The notes under the pieces were generated by a model. It made no database searches, was not told where the DNA came from, and worked only from the letters and a program-made list of their open reading frames with translations. Positions 13,592 to 17,420 of a stretch of 17,420 bases of DNA are shown in pieces. How positions within the stretch are numbered: position 1 is the stretch's first letter; the number at the start of each line of letters is the position of its first letter. The position numbers were made by a program, and so were the translations under genes. Source of the stretch: RPQK01 sp041946865 (GTDB lineage Bacteria; Acidobacteriota; UBA6911; RPQK01); assembly GCA_041946865.1 (NCBI GenBank), contig JBHGBF010000100.1:1-17420 (forward strand), in the 5' to 3' direction.

Positions 13592-15094
13592 ATGAGAGAA
13601 CCACTGGTCAGCGTCATCATCCCCGCATACAAGCAAGAGGCTTATCTCGGCCAGGCGATCGCGAGCGTCTTGAACCAGACGTATAGCCGCTTCGAGATCA
13701 TCGTGGTCAACGACGCCTCACCGGACAACACCGCGGCAGTCGTCCGAGGCTTCTCTGATCCTCGCCTTCGCCTGGTCTCGCACGAGCGAAACCGGGGACT
13801 GCCGGCCGCGAGGAATACCGGGATGCGGGCTTCTGCCGGCGAGTTGCTCGCGCTGCTCGACGCCGACGATTTCTTCCACCGGGACAAGCTGCGGGCGCAT
13901 GTCGACTTCCTCCAGGCGCACCCGGAAATCGCGGTGACCTACAACGCCCGCTGCGAGCTTCATCATTCGTCGACAGAAATCCGGGAGATCTGGAGACCTC
14001 CGCTGGAAGTGGGGCTGCCGGAATTGGCCGCCGGTTTTCCCTTTTCTCCGAGCGACATGGTCCTGCGCCGGAACGTCGCTTTCGAGGCCGGTCTGTTCAA
14101 CGAGAGCTGTATCTGGGGCGCCGAAGACGTGGATTTTCCCTGCCGTCTGGCTCTGGCCGGGTCCCGCTTCGCTAGCGTGGACCGGCCGTTGAACTACCGG
14201 CGCTACCACGCCGGGACCCGCGGCAGGCATCTTCTGCTGGAAAAGAGACTGGAGGATTACACTCAGGCGCTGCAGAGAATCTTCGCCGACCCGAGATGCC
14301 CCGCCCAGGCACAGGCCTTTCGCAACCAGGCGTTCCTGGACAAACTGCTCGAGGTCGGATACCTGGCCCTGGCCAACGGCATGACCGAGTTCGGCCAGAA
14401 GTGTGTCAGAGAAGCAATCGGGCTCGACGCCGGGATTCTGGACGGCAAGATGTGCCCGCTGGTCGTAAACTTTCTCCACCGAAGCATCCGCGACGAGAAT
14501 CAGGACCACGCAGAGATTTTGACGCGGGTCGCTCTCTTGCTGCCTCCCGGCCTGGAAAGCCTGCGGCCGCAGTTTCAAAAAGCAATCGGACAGGGCTATC
14601 TGCTGCGCGGCGCCCGCTCCGTTCTCTGGGGCCAGTTGGAGGCAGCCGATCGACACTTCGCGCGTGCGGCACACTCCGTTGAACGGCTGGACGCCGAGTT
14701 CCTGGCCCGGCTGGCCGACCAGCTGATCACGCTGCAGCAGTATTTCGGCGACCAGCGTGTGGGAACCGTGCTGCGGGAGTTGAAACCCCGGCTGCGGATG
14801 GTGGACGCGAGGCCCCTTGACCGCCGGCTGAAAGCCTGTCTGGCAGTGAATTCCGGCTTCCGAAGCTTTCGAGAGGGAGATTACGCACAAGTCCCGAGGA
14901 AAGTCATCCAGGCGGTCGCCAACAATCCAGGGTACGTTCGAAACCGCGGCGTCCTGGCGATATTGGCCCGCTCCCTTCTGATCAGCATTCGGCGTTCGGT
15001 CCCTGATCCGTCCATCAGAGATTACGGAGAAGGCGACGAGGCGTGTGGACAGGCCGGAAAGGCCAATGATTCGTTGGCACAGAGCCGTGGCTAA
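13592..15094 (+). CDS. Glycosyltransferase family 2 with long C-terminal helical extension
   Basis: This is a 500-residue protein. The N-terminal GT-A domain (about 1-230) starts PLVSVIIPAYKQEAYLGQAI, has VVNDASPDNT for the nucleotide, the metal-binding Asp90-Ala91-Asp92 in LLDADDFF, and WGAEDVDFPCRLALAG with Glu178/Asp179 near the catalytic base. The rest (about 230-480) is not catalytic-looking. It is rich in helix-forming stretches of about 30-40 residues, ends NPGYVRNRGVLAILARSLL, and may be a TPR-like or otherwise helical domain used for protein contacts. Plain GT2 enzymes are usually around 300 residues. It starts ten bases after the permease gene with a weak ribosome-binding site. The last stop lies in the 5' arm of the hairpin at 15092-15128. 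Donor and acceptor are unknown. Confidence 0.88.
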   Translation: MREPLVSVIIPAYKQEAYLGQAIASVLNQTYSRFEIIVVNDASPDNTAAVVRGFSDPRLRLVSHERNRGLPAARNTGMRASAGELLALLDADDFFHRDKLRAHVDFLQAHPEIAVTYNARCELHHSSTEIREIWRPPLEVGLPELAAGFPFSPSDMVLRRNVAFEAGLFNESCIWGAEDVDFPCRLALAGSRFASVDRPLNYRRYHAGTRGRHLLLEKRLEDYTQALQRIFADPRCPAQAQAFRNQAFLDKLLEVGYLALANGMTEFGQKCVREAIGLDAGILDGKMCPLVVNFLHRSIRDENQDHAEILTRVALLLPPGLESLRPQFQKAIGQGYLLRGARSVLWGQLEAADRHFARAAHSVERLDAEFLARLADQLITLQQYFGDQRVGTVLRELKPRLRMVDARPLDRRLKACLAVNSGFRSFREGDYAQVPRKVIQAVANNPGYVRNRGVLAILARSLLISIRRSVPDPSIRDYGEGDEACGQAGKANDSLAQSRG

Positions 15095-15128
15095 GGCCTC
15101 CTAACCGACGGATTAGGGTTCGGCCTTA
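15092..15128 (+). promoter_or_regulatory. Intergenic hairpin over the GT2 stop codon
   Basis: TAAGGCC (15092-15098) is the exact reverse complement of GGCCTTA (15122-15128). Inside it TCCTAA (15099-15104) pairs with TTAGGG (15113-15118) with one T-G pair. This leaves an eight-base loop and a three-base bulge (15119-15121). The stop codon of the GT2 gene is part of the outer stem. No run of T follows, so it is not a standard terminator. It may reduce read-through into the asparagine synthase gene, protect the upstream mRNA end, or mark a processing site. Confidence 0.55.
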
Positions 15129-15157
15129 CCCGGCCGGGCGACAGTTCAGGCAACGCT

Positions 15158-17260
15158 ATGTGCGGCATTTGCGGCATTTACGATCCCCAAGGCCGGCTCT
15201 CGGCTCTCACGGAGATGAATTCCCGGCTGAGACATCGAGGTCCGGACGACGAGGGGTACCTTTTTGCTGAAGCAGAATCGGGGCGGTACCGGGAAGCCGG
15301 CGGGCCCGACACCCGACCGGAGCTGCGTCTGCCGGACTGCGCCGCAGTGCTGTCAGGATCGCAAGACCTGGCTCTCGCCAGCCGCCGGCTGGCCATTCTG
15401 GACCTTTCACCCGCCGGGCACATGCCTATGCCGACCGGAAGAGGCAGGCTGTGGCTCATCCACAACGGCGAAGTCTACAACTACAGGGAGCTGAGGAAGG
15501 AGCTCAAGACGCTGGGGCACACGTTCAGGACCGGATCGGACACGGAAGTCATCCTGGCCGCCTACGCCGAGTGGGGGACTGACTGCCTTGCCCGCTTCAA
15601 CGGCATGTTTGCCTTCGCCCTTTGGGATGTCTCCAGGCGCCTGCTGTTCTGCGCCAGGGACCGGTTCGGGATCAAGCCTTTTTACTATTGGTGGCGCAAC
15701 TCCACCTTCGTATTCGCCTCCGAGATCAAAGCGCTGCTGTGCCATCCCGCCGTGCAGTCTGCCCCTGATGACGAGGCGGTGTTTGACTATCTCGCTCTCG
15801 GCTTATCCGATCATGGAGAGCGCACGTTTTTCGCCGGCATATCCTCGCTCAGTCCGGGACACTTTCTGGTTTTCGACACCCGGCGCCGGGCACTAACGCT
15901 GTCGAGATGGTGGAAGGGCAAAGCGAGTCCCGAGATCTTCCTGCCGGGAGAGAAAGCACGCGCCAACGCCTGCGACGAATTCCGTGAATTGCTGGCCGAC
16001 GCTGTCCGGCTCCGGCTGCGCAGTGATGTCCCAGTCGGAAGCTGCCTGAGCGGCGGGCTCGATTCGTCAACGCTTGTGTATCTGACCAATCGCGTATTGA
16101 AAGACGAACACCAGGTTCACGAGCACCTGGTGGGCAAGCACCAGAAGACCTTCACGGCGCGGAACGCCGAGCCCGAAATCGACGAGTACCGCTTCAGCCG
16201 GTTGATTGCCGGCCAAACCGGTGCGGAACAGCATCTTGTCCTTCCTACCGGGCCGGAATTGTGGCGCGAGATCGATCAGTTTGTCTGGCACATGGACGAG
16301 CCAGTCGATTCGACGAGCCAGTACCCCCAGTGGAACGTGATGAGATTGGCGCGACGAGAAGGGGTGACGGTGCTGCTGGATGGCCAGGGTGGCGACGAAT
16401 TGCTCGCCGGTTACCATTCCTACTATCCGCTCTTCGTCAGCCAGATGTACCAGTCCAGAGGGCTTATCCCGGCCTTGCGCTCAGCCTTCGAAGTCTCCAG
16501 GATCGGCGGGACGCCTGTACGGCAGGCTCTTTGGCAGAAGGTTTTCCACTCGCTGCCCTGGAGGGCGCAGCAACTCATCGGACGGGTGAATCCCCCCCAA
16601 CCAGTCCGCGGAATCCGCGGATCGGGCCTGAAATCCTGGCAGCTGCGGGCAGGGTTGAGCCAGAAGTTCTGGGAGCGGAGATGGCAGCCTCAGACGATCA
16701 CGCCGGATTGCACGCTGGCCGACGTCCTCTACCGTGACCTGACCGTCTCGAATCTCCCCAAACTCCTGCGGTATGAGGATCGGAACTCGATGGCCTTTTC
16801 CATCGAGACCCGGCTTCCGTTTCTTGATTACCGGCTGGTCGAAAGGGTCCTCGCGCTCCCCCTCGGCTACCGGATCCACGGGGGCTGGAGCAAATGGATA
16901 CTGAGACAAGCCATGGACCGCCGCCTCCCTGCGGAAATCTGCTGGCGCCGGACAAAGCTCGGATTTCCCACGCCCGAGGGCAAATGGATCCAAGAGGGCG
17001 CCGGTTACATTCGCCGGCTGGTGAAGGAAGCTCCGAGCGAGGTCGATCAGTATCTGAACCTGCCGGCCCTCAGAAGCGCTTTCAGCGAGATTTCGGACGA
17101 GGCTGTCGGCACAGTGCCGGGCGCCTGGCGAATCGCGAACCTGATCACCTGGTTCAATGTCTTCTTTCCGCGAACCGCGGCAGCAGTGAGGGATCACGGA
17201 GTAGAAACGAACGCCCGTGCTGAAAGGGCTTACTCACACATCTTGGGGCCCCCGCGATGA
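15158..17260 (+). CDS. asnB: Asparagine synthase (glutamine-hydrolysing) homologue
   Basis: This 700-residue class II amidotransferase fused to an ATP-pyrophosphatase domain is the AsnB architecture. Cys2 (MCGICGIYD) is the glutaminase nucleophile once Met1 is removed; RLRHRGPDDEG and HNGEVYNYRELR follow. The synthetase half has the PP-loop SGGLDSS (298-304) and LDGQGGDELLAGY. It is longer than ordinary AsnB, with about 37 extra residues between GYLF and LASRRLAILDLS, and another insert after the PP-loop. Homologues of this kind are common in polysaccharide clusters, where they are thought to amidate a carboxyl group such as that of a uronic acid. Free asparagine synthesis cannot be excluded. 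The start follows a 63-base gap with a hairpin and a weak AGG ribosome-binding site. It is the last complete gene, so it may be transcribed separately or at a lower level. Confidence 0.9.
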   Translation: MCGICGIYDPQGRLSALTEMNSRLRHRGPDDEGYLFAEAESGRYREAGGPDTRPELRLPDCAAVLSGSQDLALASRRLAILDLSPAGHMPMPTGRGRLWLIHNGEVYNYRELRKELKTLGHTFRTGSDTEVILAAYAEWGTDCLARFNGMFAFALWDVSRRLLFCARDRFGIKPFYYWWRNSTFVFASEIKALLCHPAVQSAPDDEAVFDYLALGLSDHGERTFFAGISSLSPGHFLVFDTRRRALTLSRWWKGKASPEIFLPGEKARANACDEFRELLADAVRLRLRSDVPVGSCLSGGLDSSTLVYLTNRVLKDEHQVHEHLVGKHQKTFTARNAEPEIDEYRFSRLIAGQTGAEQHLVLPTGPELWREIDQFVWHMDEPVDSTSQYPQWNVMRLARREGVTVLLDGQGGDELLAGYHSYYPLFVSQMYQSRGLIPALRSAFEVSRIGGTPVRQALWQKVFHSLPWRAQQLIGRVNPPQPVRGIRGSGLKSWQLRAGLSQKFWERRWQPQTITPDCTLADVLYRDLTVSNLPKLLRYEDRNSMAFSIETRLPFLDYRLVERVLALPLGYRIHGGWSKWILRQAMDRRLPAEICWRRTKLGFPTPEGKWIQEGAGYIRRLVKEAPSEVDQYLNLPALRSAFSEISDEAVGTVPGAWRIANLITWFNVFFPRTAAAVRDHGVETNARAERAYSHILGPPR

Positions 17261-17275
17261 TTGAAATCTAAGCGA

Positions 17276-17307
17276 CTTTTATCCTGGCCGGACTCTCCAG
17301 AGGCCGG
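17276..17307 (-). repeat. Palindromic repeat copy D (degenerate)
   Basis: This is the same family as copies A-C, in the orientation of B. It has a CTTTTATCCTGGCC tail followed by CCGGACTCT-CC-AGAGGCCGG (17288-17307). It differs from B by G to C in the tail and by T to G in the right arm, which breaks the core symmetry at one pair. It begins 15 bases after the asparagine synthase stop. It is followed by a small hairpin, GCCGG (17303-17307) with CCGGC (17311-17315). Confidence 0.85.
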
Positions 17308-17331
17308 ATCCCGGCAAAAACGGCCGGCCGT

Positions 17332-17353
17332 GCCGGACTCTGGAGAGTCCGGC
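17332..17353 (+). repeat. Palindromic repeat copy E (core only)
   Basis: The core GCCGGACTCT-GG-AGAGTCCGGC has perfect 10-bp arms around the GG centre, in the orientation of A and C. The GATAAAAGC tail of the other copies is absent; CCTGG follows instead. D and E together form an inverted pair like B and C, separated by about 24 bases that include the 10-base palindrome CGGCCGGCCG (17321-17330). The right flank is therefore an older or decayed version of the left array. Confidence 0.88.
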
Positions 17354-17378
17354 CCTGGACCTTGGCGAAAGTATACAG

Positions 17379-17420
17379 ATGAATCAACAGGAGCCGCTGC
17401 TGTGTGGCTGTATCACGCTG
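17379..17420 (+). CDS. Start of a further gene, cut by the window edge
   Basis: ATG at 17379 opens 14 codons to the end of the window (MNQQEPLLCGCITL) with no stop. The spacing after the repeats and the strand fit a next gene. The peptide could be the first strand of a GT2-type glycosyltransferase, which often starts with a short polar lead and then PLVSxIxP-like residues, but 14 residues cannot decide this. Only a weak purine-rich stretch (GCGAAAG) lies upstream. Confidence 0.35.
   Translation, partial: MNQQEPLLCGCITL

Noticed and set aside
1..17353. Composite transposon or insertion sequence bounded by the repeats
   Set aside because: There is no transposase gene in the window, no target-site duplication can be seen, and multiple palindromic copies at each end do not look like simple IS ends.
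17261..17360. Intrinsic terminator after the asparagine synthase gene
   Set aside because: The region has several strong stems from repeats D and E, but none is followed by a T-run. A Rho-independent terminator cannot be asserted, although the stems may still slow transcription.

Overview
This is a 17.4 kb, GC-rich window filled by one run of 13 complete genes, all on the + strand, plus the first 14 codons of a probable fourteenth at the right edge. The genes encode a surface-polysaccharide system. The set comprises a membrane sugar transferase that starts chains on a lipid carrier, a membrane GT39-type glycosyltransferase, four cytoplasmic glycosyltransferases (two of them clear paralogues), and a CDP-paratose 2-epimerase-like sugar-nucleotide enzyme. 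It also has an MBOAT/SGNH acetylation pair, a PAPS-type sulfotransferase, a Wzt/Wzm-like ABC exporter and an asparagine-synthase-type amidotransferase. The organism cannot be named from the sequence. The high GC content, the O-antigen-style exporter and the type of polysaccharide asparagine synthase suit a Gram-negative soil or environmental bacterium; Acidobacteriota is one plausible guess.

Layout. Positions 1-246 hold three copies (A, B, C) of a palindromic repeat in alternating orientation. B and C form a perfect 38-bp inverted pair. Positions 247-357 form a leader with a strong hairpin just before the first gene. The first block (358-6987) holds the GT39-like enzyme, the initiating sugar phosphotransferase, a GT4 enzyme, the MBOAT and the SGNH protein. 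The second block (7016-11504) holds a second GT4, the epimerase, a divergent GT-B enzyme and the sulfotransferase. The third block (11513-13581) is the ABC exporter. The last (13592-17260) is a GT2 enzyme with a long helical tail and the asparagine synthase. After 17260 two more copies of the same repeat (D, E) appear, so the repeat family brackets the gene block.

How it may work (inference). The initiating transferase places a sugar phosphate on undecaprenyl phosphate. The cytoplasmic glycosyltransferases extend the chain, and the Wzt/Wzm-like pair exports it. No Wzx flippase or Wzy polymerase is visible, which favours ABC-dependent export. The sugars may be O-acetylated outside the membrane by the MBOAT/SGNH pair, sulfated by the sulfotransferase and amidated by the asparagine-synthase homologue. 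Five gene junctions overlap by 1 to 29 bases and most others are under 35 bases apart, which argues for one co-transcribed, partly translationally coupled operon. The most unusual points are the flanking inverted-repeat arrays and the combination of sulfation, acetylation and amidation genes with an ABC exporter, including a sulfotransferase placed directly before the Wzt-like gene.
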